Source: Anomaloglossus baeobatrachus (taxonomy: Eukaryota > Chordata > Amphibia > Anura > Aromobatidae). From it: 64,000 bases of DNA. The stretch is taken from NCBI RefSeq assembly GCF_048569485.1, contig NC_134364.1, positions 125,128,882-125,192,881 on the forward strand. The letters are read 5' to 3'. Positions within the stretch are counted from its first letter, which is position 1. Each line of letters begins with the position of its first letter. Below the pieces are notes generated by a model. The model did not search any database. It was not told the DNA's origin and saw nothing but the letters and a program-made list of their open reading frames with translations. The translations under genes were made by a program, and so were the position numbers. Shown piece after piece: positions 22,217 through 32,625 of this stretch.

Positions 22217-22420
22217 CCCCGCCATCATACCGCCTCCTCTATGTGTCACAGAGGACGTCCTGTGCTCTGGATCAAGAGCCGCTAAAAGCCTTCTGCATAC
22301 TTCTTCCCATTACTCTGCTACATTTTAATCTTCACTTCATCTGTCCTCTACTGATTTTCCAGAACTGGGCGGCTTCTTTACATATTTTTTTCACAGTCTA
22401 ATCAGGCCTTTCTTATTTTT

Positions 22421-23059
22421 TTAAATCAAACAAATTTTATTAGGCACAATATAGGCATAACAGATCATGCCATCATCAGAATGCAATATATATCAAGGAT
22501 CACAAAACAGCCCATCCCTTTTACACCCCCCATCCTACTATCCTAATAACTAAACCCCCTAATGAGAAAAAAATTGCGATACTAATCATATCAAATACAA
22601 GATCATAAAAGCAAACAATTAAAGAGCACATCGCTGGCAGGCTCATCAGAAACCACAGAAGTACTACGAATCCACTTACCTCCTTGTTTACCAAACTTTG
22701 GAATGGCGCCTCTTTTGACATATATTATTTTCTCCATTAAAATTGTATTATTTAGGCTGGCAATTATCTCAGACATCCCAGGTGGCCAGTGGCCAACCAG
22801 TGTCTAGCAATCATTTTCCTGGTCTGTTACAGAATTTTCGATATTGCGAGTTGTGTAGCAGCAGGACCTACCTCCTCTCCTACTACTCCCAAGATACCCA
22901 ATTTCGGGCTCAAGCGCATATCAACATTGAATATGCTGTCAAGTTGCCTTCCTTTTTCCAGAGATCAGTTAAACAAGAGCACGACCAGAACATATGAAGC
23001 AAATCTGCACCCTCCCTCCTTGCACATTGGACATTTATTGTCAGTTCTAAGTTTTGTTT
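22421..23059 (-). mobile_element. Retroposon insertion with ~23-bp target duplication
   Basis: The imperfect direct repeats TCTAATCAGGCCTTTCTTAT (22397-22420) and TCTAATCCGGCCTTTCTATT (23060-23082) flank it. On the minus strand the sequence ends ...CCTAATAAAATTTGTTTGAT, with a polyadenylation signal just before the 3' boundary. It is therefore a poly(A)-type retroposon: an L1-like LINE end or a processed transcript. I recognise no coding domain. Confidence 0.6.
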
Positions 23060-23394
23060 TCTAATCCGGCCTTTCTATTTTTAAGGCTGATTAATGGTTT
23101 GCCCCTTGTGGTAAACCCTCTGTATTTGAATCATGTATTATGTATCATGAAGTCTTCACTTTAAGCTAGACTTAGACACCGAAACACTTACTTCCTGCAG
23201 ACTGTTCTTCAATTGGGGTGATGATGTGAAGAGTTTTCTTCACTATGGAAAGAATTCTGAGATCATCCACGATTGGTGTCTTCCATGGATGTCCAGGTCT
23301 TTTTGAGTTCCCATCTCACCAGTTCTCTTTTTTTTTCAAAATGTACCAAGCTGTTGATTTGGCCGCTCCTAATATTTCTACTGTCTCTCTGATG

Positions 23395-24693
23395 TGTTAT
23401 GATCTGGAAACCGTGGACAATCCCGAGAAATCCCATAAAAAAAGAAAAAAAAATCACAAGAGTAGTTGGAAACTGAGCTGACCGCAATCCCCTATCTATC
23501 AGACAACACTAGAAGTAGCAGTGGGATGTTCCTAACACACCTAGACATCTCATCACTGCCTGAGAAACTTGCTACACCTTAAAGATAGAAATGAAGAATC
23601 CTAACTTGCCTCAGAGCAGTTCCCCAAAGAAATAGCAAGCCCCCAAAAAGCAACAATGGTGATGTAAGAAAACACAATAGACAGAAAATATAGATCAGCA
23701 AAGGTGAGGCCCGACTTACTAGATAGAACAGGACAGGACAGATAACTGATTGCAGCCAGCAAAAAAACCCTGTAAAAATACCAATCTCTTGATAATAAAA
23801 AATACTGAGACCACACGGACTCTCCCCCCACTATATCAGGTACTCTTGTGCTTGACACTTTAAACAGAACTCCAGATATAATGGGAAGAAACAAAATCAC
23901 AGAACAATATTCTAAAGTGCAAATAATTTAAAACTGACCAGGGAGCAAGCTCCCTTTCTTGCTGGAGGGACTGCCCTGCTCCCAAAAGCAGAAAGATAGA
24001 TTGTCACATACAAGAAACCAAACACAGAACAAAATGGAATATGCAGAAACACTCTTAAGTGCAAATCAAGCAATTAAGCACAGAAACAGGAAACTTATCT
24101 GGAGTAGATTCAGGCACCAAATAAATGGGAAAATCAGAAGGGAAAACTCTCAGCCGTCTTCAGAAGCAAGCAGGAACATCTATCATTGGTGACCGACAGC
24201 CACACAATGTTCTCCTAAATAAACTAGGCTGATCTGCAATAGGATTTCCTGGATTCCCAATTAATTTCATCACCTGTCTGAATCACAGGTTCCAACTCAG
24301 CTTCATTATCATTCCTGTACTTATTTTATTGTGAGAAAAGAATTTTTTGAAAATAACTTTCCTATATGTTACCAATGTTTTGGCCTATACAAAATGGCCT
24401 TAATCACGGTGATAGATTAAGGCCATTTTGTATAGGCCGAAACGTTGGTAACATATAGGAAAGTTATTTTCAAAAAATTATTTTCTCACAATAAAATAAG
24501 TACACAAATATTTTTGTTTATGAATTTCCATTACCCTTGAGTGCCGAAGTTATCTTACTATATTCTGTTACTGTTTTACTTCAGAGCACCTCCTAAACAT
24601 GGTTGAGCCAGGTTTATTCTATTCTAGTCATTATCATTCCTGGCCACCAGAGGGAGCTCCACACCAGTACCCACTCGGATGACATTCACAACA
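23395..24693 (+). mobile_element. Solo LTR of a frog LTR retroelement (fossil), with an internal insertion
   Basis: It begins TGTTATGATCTGG and ends ACATTCACAACA, the ends of an LTR family that I believe is very abundant in neobatrachian frogs. A 6-bp CTGATG duplication flanks it at 23389-23394 and 24694-24699. No internal retroelement region is present. A foldback retroposon (24318-24627) is inserted near its 3' end. Confidence 0.75.
24318..24627. mobile_element. Foldback insertion with a perfect 15-bp target duplication
   Basis: TCATTATCATTCCTG occurs at 24303-24317 and again at 24628-24642, flanking 310 bp of foreign sequence. The first 60% of it (24317-24503) is a long near-perfect palindrome with arms of about 85-90 bp around AATCACGGTGATAGATT. 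The arms carry GTATAGGCCGAAACGTTGGT. A 15-bp duplication suggests target-primed insertion, by LINE machinery. Confidence 0.7.
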
Positions 24694-25113
24694 CTGATGG
24701 ATTTCTTCTTTTTTATCAGCTTAATGATGGTCTATTTCTCTTCCATTGAGAGCTCCTTTGACCACATGTTGGTTCACAACAACAGCTTCAAATGCAAATG
24801 CCGCACCTGGAAACAGCTCCAGACCTTTTATCTTCTTAGGTGACGATGGAGTAATGAGGGAATCACCCATGCAGCCAATTAAAGAGCGTTTGAGATAATT
24901 GTCCAGTTACTTTTGGTTCCTTGAAAAAGAGGCAGATGCATATTAAAGAGCTGAAATCCCTAACCCTTCCTCCAATTAGAATATGAATTCTGTCAAATTA
25001 AATTCAAGAGTCTGCACTTAAAGCCTATATTGATTATATAACTCTATCTTGAATATGTTTGGTAAAATGCCAAAACTTGTGTCACTGTCCAACTATTTCT
25101 GGATCTAATTGTA

Positions 25114-26623
25114 TATTACTTATTTTTTTTCTGCCAGAACCACTGCTGTACTGAACTCTCTCTTGGGGTTCAGGTCTACAGCCAATCTGTGACTTCAGAC
25201 TTGGGAATCCTCACAGCGAATAAACTACGCGCTGTCAGGATTCTCCAGTGCCAAAAGCGGGCAGGTGCATCATTGTAATTTGCATGCATGCAGCCATATG
25301 CCAACTAGACATAGCTTAATACAAGTGAATTGTGCAAGGCCGGACACGTCTAGTCGAAATGTGGTCGGAAGTATGCAATCCACAAGCTTGCAGTCACATG
25401 ATCACCTGCTCTCGGTACTGTAGAATACTGGCAGGGTGTACTGTACACACTGTGAGGATTCACAGGTCTAAAATCACATAGAATGACTACACCCAAGCCT
25501 GGATAACTTCTTTAACCAAAAATATAACTGATGCTATTTTTTTATAGATTGGTATGGTACTCTGCAGTACAAAAGCCAATGTAACCATGACTCAGAAAAG
25601 AAAGCTTTAACCTTATTGATATCATGGACCCTGAGGCCTACATCTTATAATCATCTTCTGGAAACAGGTGGGGGAGTAAATAAAGACAAAAGCACAATGA
25701 GGCAAAATTTTAGTCTTTGATGTAGCTTTGAGTTTATGTGACCTGGAATTAATACAAAAATTGTGGCATGTGGGAAGAATAATTTCAAGTGCCTTTTGGT
25801 GGTCACCGTAAGTGGTTACAGCTGTGTAATACAGATCCATATAGACTCTTTAGAGCTATGAAGGGCCTGTTGTTTACAAGTTTTCAATGAGGTCCAGTAA
25901 TTATTTTTAATATAAATACACTATGTGTAAAAAAATATTTTTTTTAAAAAAAATGACGATTTTAGACTCGAAATTTGTACATTACTGCCTAAACAATAGG
26001 TTTCATAAGAGCACGGGCAGAAAGCTAGGACTTGTCCAACTTCTCTTATACCCGACATCTAAAGCTCATGTTTCACTACTGTCACAAAACAGGCAGATAA
26101 TCTCCTTTGGTTTCAATCAACTGACTGCACTCCCCTGATGTCAACTCTCTTGTCCTGACGTCTTCATCGAAAGTAAATACCCTACGCAAATTTTCCTGGA
26201 AAATGGTAATAAGAGGAAGAACTGCCAAGACTGAACTTCACTTCCATTTATTAATTAAATCTCTCATTACACCTTACATCAATCCAGTGTACATTGAAAA
26301 GCACGAAGGCCAGGCACACACACAAAACTAATATACTTAATCTCTGGTGCTGGATCCATTTTATCCTTTTCCTGTTTACACACACAAAACGCAGACACAG
26401 CGTGTAATAAAACATTAAGACATTTTACAAAAAGTTCTCGGTGATCACAGCTCTTCGGAAGCCAAGACAGAGTTCTTGTGGTGTTGAATGATACGACTCT
26501 GGTATCTTCTTGGACTGAAAGCTGAAATGATACGACAGACCCCTGCCTGACTTTTGTCTCTTTTTCAGGCAAATTAAATCTGCTTTTTAGGATATTTGTC
26601 AAGTGGTGGCCAAAGAATTGGAC
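25114..26623. other. Unassigned stretch
   Basis: I see no recognisable gene or repeat here. Short open frames have no family resemblance. The sequence is AT-rich and probably intergenic. Confidence 0.35.
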
Positions 26624-26626
26624 TAA

Positions 26627-27209
26627 GTGGTACTTTGCACACTGCGACATCGCTAGCCGATTGTAGCGATGCCGAGCGCGATAGTACCCACCCCCGTCGC
26701 ACATGCAATCTCTTGTGATAGCTGCCGTAGCGAACATTATCGCTACGGCAGCTTCACGTGCACTTACTCGCCCTGCGACGTCGCTCTGGCCGGCGACCCG
26801 CCTCCTTCTTAAGGGGGCGGGTCGTGTGGCGTCACAGCGACGTCACAAGGCAGACGGCCAATGGAAGCAGAGGGGCGGAGATAAGCGGGACGTAAACATC
26901 CCGCCCACCTCCTTTGTTCATCATTGCAGGCGGGACGCAGGTAAGGAGATGTTCCTCGCTCCTGCGGCTTCATACACAGCGATGTGTGCTGCCGCAGGAA
27001 CGAGGAACAACATCTTACCTGTCGCTGCAGCGAAATTATGGAAATGACCGACAATACACAGATCACCGATTTTCGACGCTTTTGCGATCGTTTATGGATG
27101 CATCTAGGCTTTACACGTTGCGACATCGTTACTGGCGACAGATGTGCATCACTTTCGATTTAACCCCGACAATATTGCAGTAGCGATGTCGCAACGTGCA
27201 AAGTACCCC
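26627..27209. mobile_element. CpG-rich Harbinger-like MITE with TAA target duplication
   Basis: The ends GTGGTACTTTGCACACTGCG and, reversed, GGGGTACTTTGCACGTTGCG are flanked by TAA at 26624-26626 and 27210-27212. The interior (TGCGACGTCGCTCTGGCCGG; CTTAAGGGGGCGGGTCGTGT) is shared with 15808-16381. It is 583 bp and non-coding. Confidence 0.78.
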
Positions 27210-27212
27210 TAA

Positions 27213-28736
27213 GAATTCAACTCACCCCAAGAAATACAATCTAGTGACCTCCCTCCAAAAAATCTGAACATATGAGAAACATTTACTAACTAGAAACACG
27301 TAAGCCATCTTTCCAGTCTTATAATTTTGGCAAGTCTGGCTTTTCAGTCAGTATTTTTCAGATTTGTGGTTGAGAGTTTCATTTTGAACTTGGGCAGTTT
27401 TCACTTTGAGGCGTGCTACTCTTTCTTTTTCTATAGCTTGCTATTTGAGTTACATACTTTGCTTCATAGTTATAAATAGCCTTTAGATGACCCATGTCTT
27501 CTCCCCCAAGGACAAGGCACTGGTATATTTGATTGTGGGAGGTCTGACGCTCAGACATATGGTCGGCTGATCTTTGCTCACCATTCATAGAAGCGTGCCG
27601 GAGGAAACCTCATCTTCTCTTTTCATATTTTCCTGGGTTCAACCCTCTCGTGTCGCAGGTCGTCTCAAGCCGCCAGCCAGGATACAACAAAATTAGCAGA
27701 TTAAATATTAAGCAGGACGGGCGCTAAGATTTCACATTGATGCCATCAGAAACTCCGTTAACAAGAGGAACGCTGGGACTTTCTCTGCTGCTTCCGTGAC
27801 ACAAAAGGGATCATTTGCCAGAAAGAACTGAGACAACCTATTAACCTTCATTTGGCAAGTTAACAGAGCAAATTATAGAGACTGCAACATATATGAGGTT
27901 AGAAGGAACCCTTAACTTCCAGCCTTTAAACTATTCTAAGATGTAAAAATAAAACTTAGTATCCATATTCAAATCAAGGAGTGTCCCATATTCTGAAAGG
28001 TTATACCAGTCTGCAACACGTAGATATCTCACAACAACACTTCAACACTAGCTAGCAGCTGGAACCTGCGGGTTACAGCATTGGAATACTGTGTCTTTGC
28101 AGCTAATGCAAGTTTAATTTTATTAATTTGGGACAATGTCAATGGCTTTTACGTTCTTAAATTTGCTATTACTGTCTAAAGATACCTTAATATTAGTAGT
28201 TGCATTAGGTAAAAGTTATATAAGTCCCCGCACCCCGTAGGAGCCTTGGAGGTGGAGTAGAACAGTCGCACTAGTTGAGCTGTGAATACACTGAATTGGT
28301 GTGATTGACATCTCTGAGAGTTGCAGTTTTACTGCAGTGGCAATCTCTGGTGCTAGGGGCTTAAAGTGAGCCCATCTATAGCTTTCTAATTGCTGTTACT
28401 TTCTTGAAGTATCTTTCTGACCGGCTGGTGCATGCAGAGTCGAGCTCCATGATCTTGAAGGCATCAGTCTGTAAGAAGTGAACTTAAGATAAAGTTTTTG
28501 TGTTATGAAAAATCAGTTATGCCAGATTAGGTGTGGTTACGGCCTGATCCCTGTAGCTCTTAAGAAGTTCCATTTGCATGATTTCTACAAGGTATTCTAC
28601 ATACAGTGCGTCTGGGGATAAAACCTCTTACACATAATGCAGATATTAATATAAGATGTAAAGACGTTAGAAAGCAGAACACCAGCAGCAGAAGTAAAGG
28701 GCAACAGTTTAGGCATGTAAAAGTTACATAAAATAC
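27213..28736. other. Unassigned stretch upstream of LINGO4
   Basis: No coding exon is seen. The LINGO4 promoter and its noncoding first exon(s) should lie upstream of the acceptor at 29336, and could be in this stretch. I cannot pick them out with confidence. Confidence 0.35.
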
Positions 28737-28744
28737 CCTAAATG

Positions 28745-29095
28745 CAGGGGTCCCCAGGATCCACATGTGGCTCATGGGCCTGTGATGTGTGGCTTGCGGT
28801 TGCCAGTCAGCTTAGCGCATTAGAACCAGGTCTACCAAACAGCTTTGAAGAGCAGGTTCACAGATGGTGACTTTTGTGAATAGCTCCACACAGAAGGGCA
28901 GATCTGGATGGAGGTAGGAACCCCTGGATCTTGGTATACTACCTCAGTGTGATCTCTGTGGAAAACCTTTGGCTTTCATAATACCACCAACGGGGGCTCT
29001 GGGTGTCTACCATAAGGGGGACGGGAGCTGGATGTGGCTCAGGACTCTCCCAGAGCTGAATGTGGCCCTCAGGGTCAGAAAGGTTGGGACCACTG
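28745..29095. mobile_element. hAT-type MITE with 8-bp target duplication
   Basis: The ends CAGGGGTCCCCAGGATCCAC and, reversed, CAGTGGTCCCAACCTTTCTG are Charlie-like hAT termini. The flanks CCTAAATG (28737-28744) and CCTTAATG (29096-29103) match at 7 of 8 positions. It is 351 bp and non-coding, and ends about 240 bp before the LINGO4 coding exon. Confidence 0.8.
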
Positions 29096-29336
29096 CCTTA
29101 ATGCAATATGATCTGTGAGTCACAGGGAGAAAAGTGAAGCGGCAAAAACTGTCAGATATTACAGAGAGATCACAGTATACGATATTTGTATTCTGCCCCA
29201 CCCTACATATGGGCCACCCCACATACATGGCCAGTTTATACTTACATGCTAGATATGTTTTGCTTTAGATGATGTAAGAGCACATTATAGTGTGTAAAGA
29301 AGTGAACGTAACACTTTGCTTTGATTAAACCCACAG

Positions 29337-29395
29337 GTCAGGAGATCAGTCCACAGGATGACTATCCTAGGATACACTCTATCCTGTCTCTGAAG
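29337..29395 (+). other. LINGO4: LINGO4 5' UTR part of the coding exon
   Basis: A splice acceptor (TTGATTAAACCCACAG, ending 29336) opens the exon 59 bp before the ATG. This fits the LINGO family layout of noncoding first exon(s) plus one coding exon. The upstream exon was not identified. Confidence 0.5.
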
Positions 29396-31291
29396 ATGGA
29401 TGTCGGGAGGAGTGCGCAGGCTCTGCATCCACCCATTCTCCTTCTCTCACTTGGGATCTTACTCAGGGTTTTGTGCACGTGTTGTCCTGCCCCTTGTATC
29501 TGTCCTGCCCATGACAACGCCACCTTGTGCAAACACAGGCTTCTGAGCCTAGTCCCAGTAGAAATCCCTCTGACTTCCCATTTCCTGGATCTTAGTTATA
29601 ACCACATCAGGTCAGTGCAACATGGAGCCTTTTCTCATCTGCAGTATCTGCAAGAGCTAGACCTCAGCCACAACCAGTTATCCCGCATAGAGCCAGGAGC
29701 CTTCGGTGGTTTGCCGAACATTCGCATCTTACTAGTCCATCATAACCAACTGAAGCTCCTGCCTCCTGGAGTCTTTACCGGCATGCCAGATCTGACGTGG
29801 CTGGATGTGAGAGCCAACCAACTGGTCATTTTGCTGGATCAGACATTCCGTGGTCTGAGGGAACTCAGACACCTGGAGGTCAGCGATAACCCCCTTCTCT
29901 TCATCTCTCCGGGGGCTTTCCTAGGAATGCCATTACTGCAGAGACTGGGGCTTGAGAAAACCAAATTAAGCATGGTACCAACTCACGCTATTAATGCTCT
30001 TCCACGTCTTTCAGAACTCAGATTAGGAGGCGTTACCAGCACAATGCTATACGATCACTCATTTTCAGGGATGCCACTCCTGAAAGTACTGGATATGGAT
30101 CACTGGCCATCCCTAAAGAAACTTGGTCCATTAAGTCTGTCTGGACTTAACCTTTCTTCCCTTTCACTGACCCAGAGTATTCTAACCTCAGTACCAACAG
30201 AAGCACTGGTTTCTCAAATTCACCTTCGAAGACTCGATCTGTCTCACAACCCAATTGCCATCCTTCAAGAACGGTGCTTCAGCTCTCTTGCAAATCTGGA
30301 AGAGCTTCGGCTTTCTGGGGGGAGACTGCACTCAATACCTTCAGGAACTTTCCTTGATCTTGACCATTTACGTCTGCTAGATCTTTCCCATAATCCTCTT
30401 CATTGGGTAGCCAAAGATGCACTCCCCCCTCCTGGAAGCCTTGAAACTTTATTGCTTTCCAGTACGAACCTTTCTTGTGACTGTCGTCTTTGTTGGCTCT
30501 TGCATCAAAAAATTAATTTTGGGGGTAACCCACCTGTCTGTGCTGGTCCTGCATTATTACAAGGCATGATTATCCCAGACCATTCGGAGATGCTATGCCC
30601 AGAACTTTTTACCTGCCAGCCTCCTAAAATAGTGGAAAAAGGGCTACGAGAGTTGAAAGTTAAAGAAGGTGACAGTGTGACCGTAACCTGTCAGAGCCAT
30701 GGAGTACCAGAGCCATCCACACACTGGGTGCTGCCACAGATGGCCTGGACAGCAGACACCAAGTCTTCAGAGGCGGATGTGATGTGGAGGGTAACCACAG
30801 AGCTTCCTCTGTACACCTCGCCGGCAGAAGAGGTGGCCAGGCCAGCATGGCCACACACACAAAGATGGAGAGCAATAAACATGCCACTTATGAAAAAGTC
30901 TTCGGAGAACATAGCAGGAAGGATATCTGTCCTACCAGGAGGATCCCTGCAATTTTTCCCAGTACAAGCACAGGACAATGGTGCTTACCTCTGCCTTGCC
31001 AGTAACTTAGCAGGTAATGACTCAGCGTGGATTCACCTGGAAGTGACACCATTTAATGGCAGCATGCTCCTTCCACCTCTCTCCATTGTCCATACTCATC
31101 TGCTGGCTGTCATTACTGCAGGGGGCATCCTGCCCTTCATCAGCTCTGTAACGCTCTGCTTCATCTTCATCTTTTTATTGAGTCGAGGACGCGGGAATAT
31201 CAAACACACAGCTAACATAGACTATATCCCAAGGACTTCTCGAGGAACTTCATTGCCCGAAGATAACAAATTTACTATGAAACTTATCTGA
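29396..31291 (+). CDS. LINGO4: LINGO4: leucine-rich repeat and Ig domain transmembrane protein, 631 aa
   Basis: This is a single-exon type I membrane protein of the LINGO family, neuronal cell-surface LRR-Ig receptors. A hydrophobic signal peptide (about 12-30) precedes a cysteine-rich LRRNT (CCPAPCICPAHDNATLC). About a dozen LRRs follow to residue ~350, then an LRRCT (NLSCDCRLCWLLHQ...PPVCAGPALLQG), one Ig domain with cysteines at 432 and 533, and a transmembrane helix at about 567-594. The tail ends FTMKLI. The stretch LPFISSVTLCFIFIFLLSRG matches human LINGO4 [20 protein letters not shown], and the ends also align (VTAKLF), so LINGO4 is preferred over LINGO1-3. Human LINGO4 is 593 aa. The extra length lies mostly in the Ig domain. 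An acceptor (ACCCACAG) at 29336 precedes this ATG by 59 bp. The same frame is open further 5', but this ATG gives the expected signal peptide. Confidence 0.93.
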   Translation: MDVGRSAQALHPPILLLSLGILLRVLCTCCPAPCICPAHDNATLCKHRLLSLVPVEIPLTSHFLDLSYNHIRSVQHGAFSHLQYLQELDLSHNQLSRIEPGAFGGLPNIRILLVHHNQLKLLPPGVFTGMPDLTWLDVRANQLVILLDQTFRGLRELRHLEVSDNPLLFISPGAFLGMPLLQRLGLEKTKLSMVPTHAINALPRLSELRLGGVTSTMLYDHSFSGMPLLKVLDMDHWPSLKKLGPLSLSGLNLSSLSLTQSILTSVPTEALVSQIHLRRLDLSHNPIAILQERCFSSLANLEELRLSGGRLHSIPSGTFLDLDHLRLLDLSHNPLHWVAKDALPPPGSLETLLLSSTNLSCDCRLCWLLHQKINFGGNPPVCAGPALLQGMIIPDHSEMLCPELFTCQPPKIVEKGLRELKVKEGDSVTVTCQSHGVPEPSTHWVLPQMAWTADTKSSEADVMWRVTTELPLYTSPAEEVARPAWPHTQRWRAINMPLMKKSSENIAGRISVLPGGSLQFFPVQAQDNGAYLCLASNLAGNDSAWIHLEVTPFNGSMLLPPLSIVHTHLLAVITAGGILPFISSVTLCFIFIFLLSRGRGNIKHTANIDYIPRTSRGTSLPEDNKFTMKLI

Positions 31292-31704
31292 TGACGTGCA
31301 CACCATATATAATAATTACAGGAAGCTTATCTTGCAAGTTGATACACCTGAGATATATGGCTACTGCTACAGGCATGTCATACGTATACACAGACTTCTT
31401 CTAGGAGTATTATTTATACACTAATTTAGGACACATAAAACTTGCAATGAATGTAAATTGCCTGGTGTCTGATAAAAATGTATGCATGTGTCTTTTCATA
31501 ATATCTGTAGCATTAAACAGGTTATTTTAGGCACCTTCAAGTTGAGAGTCCAACATGGAAACTGTTGTTGTGGGTGTATCCATAAGCCCAGAAATTACCT
31601 GATGCAGGCCAAATAAATGTGGCCATGTAAGGGATGAGCAATTCTATTTGGGCTGCCTTAGTCCGTCTCTCATTTGATCCTCCATGATTGCCAGCCTTTG
31701 TTTC
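31292..31704 (+). other. LINGO4: LINGO4 3' UTR
   Basis: This is AT-rich noncoding sequence after the LINGO4 stop, with one canonical polyadenylation signal at 31612-31617. The L2 tail begins soon after, at 31705. Confidence 0.5.
31612..31617 (+). promoter_or_regulatory. LINGO4: Candidate LINGO4 polyadenylation signal
   Basis: AATAAA lies about 320 bp after the stop codon and is followed by a GT-rich stretch (TGTGGCCATGT). Confidence 0.45.
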
Positions 31705-32625
31705 TACTTAATAATCATAATAATAATAATCTTTATTTCTATAGCGCCAACATATTCCGCAGCGCTTTACAATTCAGGAGGATCATATACAAACAAGTAA
31801 CAGTTATAGAAAATACAATATTTAGAGGGAAAAAAGACAACCCTGCTCGTGAGAGCTTACAATCTACAATGAGATGGGGGGAGGGGGCAAGGTACAAGTG
31901 CTTATTTACAATGACAATCCAGCCATCTCAAGGAAATGGGGGATAGATAATGGCTTCCTGGACCAGTTAGCCAGAACCTTGAGATGCATTTGGGTGCCAT
32001 GTAGTTTGTCGTGGGGTTATGTTGTGAGAAGTTGTAGAGGGACTACGTGAATTGAATTTGATTAGGGAGTGTGATAGGCCGCCCTAAAAAGATGCGTTTT
32101 TAGGGTGCGTCTGAAGCTGAGTAAGCTGTGATTCGTCCTAACTTCTTGCGGTAGAGCGTTCCAGAGGGTTGGTGTAGCTCGGAAGAAGTCTTGGATCCGG
32201 GAGTGGGAGGTTCGAATTAGTGTGGATGTTAGTCGAAAGTTATTTGCAGAGTGTAGAGAACAGGTAGGGTGATAGACAGAGAGGATGGTGGAGATGTAGG
32301 GGGTGCTGCACTGTGGAGAGCTTTGTGGGTGAGAACAAGCAGTTTGAATTGGATCCTGTGATATATGGGCAGCCAGTGCAATGACTGGCACAGAGAGGAG
32401 GCATCAGAGTAGCGGTTAGCCAGATAGGTGACCCTGGCTGCTGCATTAAGGATGGACTGTAGAGGAGAGTCTAGTTAGGGGGAGACCAATTAATAGAAAG
32501 TTACAGTAGTCAAGGCGAGAGTGGATCAGGGCCACGGTGAGGGGTTTTGTCGTTTCCATTGTGAGAAAGAGGCGGATTCTAGAGATGTTCTTGAGGTGCA
32601 AGCGGCAGAATTCTTGGAATTCTTG
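31705..32625 (-). mobile_element. L2-clade LINE 3' end
   Basis: The minus strand encodes the C-terminal ORF2 tail (SRIQDFFRATPTLWNALPQ; SFRRTLKTHLFRAAY) between about 32391 and 32062. The 3' UTR follows and ends AGCGCTGCGG...CTATAGAAATAAAG in an (ATT)n tract near 31707-31730. It is the same clade as 10916-12105 but with an unamplified 3' UTR. It is 5'-truncated. Confidence 0.8.

Larger units (their letters stand above)
17914..25111 (-). mobile_element. Old Tc1-family element expanded to 7.2 kb by nested insertions
   Basis: The ends CAAATAGGTCGACAAATCTT and, reversed, CAATTAGATCCAGAAATAGT both continue into TTGGACAGTGAC. TA flanks at 17912-17913 and 25112-25113. Inner repeats (AAAAGTAATTGGACAAAT near 21183; reversed GGAACCAAAAGTAACTGGAC near 24903-24922) match the IR/DR pattern of the intact Tc1 at 344-1995. 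Removing the hAT, two LTRs and a retroposon leaves about 1.5-1.6 kb, a normal Tc1 length. The transposase is not readable, so this copy is old. The strand is inferred from the tail similarity and is uncertain. Confidence 0.75.
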
